From: JAMCUI01 sp964520615
GTDB taxonomy: Bacteria; Patescibacteriota; Microgenomatia; 2-02-FULL-39-11
Assembly (NCBI GenBank): GCA_964520615.1
Contig: CAZFNL010000082.1
Location: 1-5,149, forward strand
Reading direction: 5' to 3'
Length of the DNA: 5,149 bases
Notes under the pieces: model-generated
What the model saw: the letters and a program-made list of their open reading frames with translations, nothing else
Database searches by the model: none
What the model was told of the DNA's origin: nothing
Made by a program: the position numbers and the translations under genes
Part shown: one piece after another, positions 4,974 to 5,149 of the stretch
How positions within the stretch are numbered: the first letter of the stretch is position 1
Layout: each line of letters begins with the position of its first letter

Positions 4974-5026
4974 TTGACAGATATGGTTCTTAACTCACGG
5001 TAATCTAAACGGATGCCAGGAATCAT
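4958..5026 (-). pseudogene. Start of an unidentified minus-strand ORF truncated by element B
   Basis: From an ATG at 5026-5024 the minus strand reads MIPGIRLDYRELRTISVK (to about 4973). It then passes into the right end of element B and stops at a TAG at 4960-4958. A near-perfect Shine-Dalgarno sequence, AGGAGGTG, lies 6 nt upstream, so this was a real gene start. The remnant is too short to identify. The setting among IS pieces, and a N-terminus of the 'dyrElR' kind, make an IS transposase (perhaps IS21-type IstA) possible, but this is a guess. Confidence 0.5.
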
Positions 5027-5149
5027 AGATTTCACCTCCTAACCCATCATATTCCTGGCCGAAGAGTTTTAGACACCTATCCCTGTAGTTAACAAATCTC
5101 TGGACACCGGAAAACTGTATACCATGTGCTGACCCCACTACATTACGAA
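4974..5149 (-). mobile_element. Probable end fragment of a third IS (element C)
   Basis: This stretch has no gene apart from the truncated start at 5026. Upstream of that start, on the minus strand, the hexamer GGTGTC occurs twice (in GGTGTCCAGA near 5107-5098 and GGTGTCTAAA near 5077-5068), 30 bp apart. Repeated short motifs near an end are typical of IS21-type elements, where the transposase binds. The outer end of the element is not identifiable inside the window, so the label is tentative. Confidence 0.35.
5015..5059 (-). repeat. Inverted repeat enclosing the ribosome binding site and start codon
   Basis: GCCAGGAAT (5015-5023) and ATTCCTGGC (5051-5059) form a perfect 9-bp stem with a 27-nt loop. 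On the minus-strand RNA the loop holds the Shine-Dalgarno sequence and the AUG, and codons 2-4 form one arm. Such folds limit translation of transposase mRNA that reads in from outside in several IS families. Confidence 0.55.

Noticed and set aside
3428..5149. A composite transposon carrying cargo between elements A and C
   Set aside because: There is no non-transposase gene between the pieces, and A and C lack catalytic domains and outer ends here.
1..5149. CRISPR array, tRNA or rRNA genes
   Set aside because: I saw no regularly spaced repeats, no cloverleaf with a T-loop motif and no rRNA-like segments on either strand.

Overview
The window is a polysaccharide or envelope locus with an insertion-sequence (IS) scar on its right side. 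The left part (1-1638, minus strand) carries the start of an O-antigen ligase/polymerase-like membrane protein, cut by the window edge. Immediately upstream of it in the same operon is a membrane-anchored DUF4330-type protein. Divergent from that operon, across only 39 bp, is a small PqqD-like protein (1678-1965, plus). Converging on it, with a 64-bp tail-to-tail overlap, is a 429-aa minus-strand protein (1902-3191). This protein joins an S26-like signal-peptidase domain to a NTP_transf_5-type nucleotidyltransferase domain. PqqD-like carriers, S24/S26 peptidases and such nucleotidyltransferases are known to cluster in exopolysaccharide/exosortase-type and some RiPP-type loci. The physical fusion of two of them is the most interesting item here, and its substrate is unknown.

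The genes at 1638 (minus), 1678 (plus) and 3191 (minus) each have a -10-like hexamer ending 6-10 nt from the start codon and no Shine-Dalgarno sequence. I infer leaderless or nearly leaderless transcripts. By contrast, two of the transposon ORFs have Shine-Dalgarno sequences, and one of these is near-perfect. The 1678-3191 genes are visibly more A+T-rich than the polysaccharide genes to their left.

From 3428 rightward the DNA is IS debris. Element A (3428 to about 3806) is the left end of an IS3-family element with orfA, an A7 frameshift site and the first codons of orfB. Element B (about 3807-4973) is a nearly complete IS3-family element with both terminal repeats and a complete DD(35)E catalytic domain, but its orfB is split by a one-base frameshift. 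Element C (4974-5149) is the start of a minus-strand ORF with a strong ribosome binding site inside an inverted repeat, probably another IS, cut after about 17 codons by the end of B. B has different DNA on its two sides and no visible target duplication, so it marks a recombination or deletion junction.

The organism cannot be named from this sequence. It is a bacterium of moderate-to-low G+C that makes a surface polysaccharide and appears to use leaderless initiation. An uncultured or anaerobic lineage (Patescibacteria or a clostridial relative, for example) is possible, but this is a guess.
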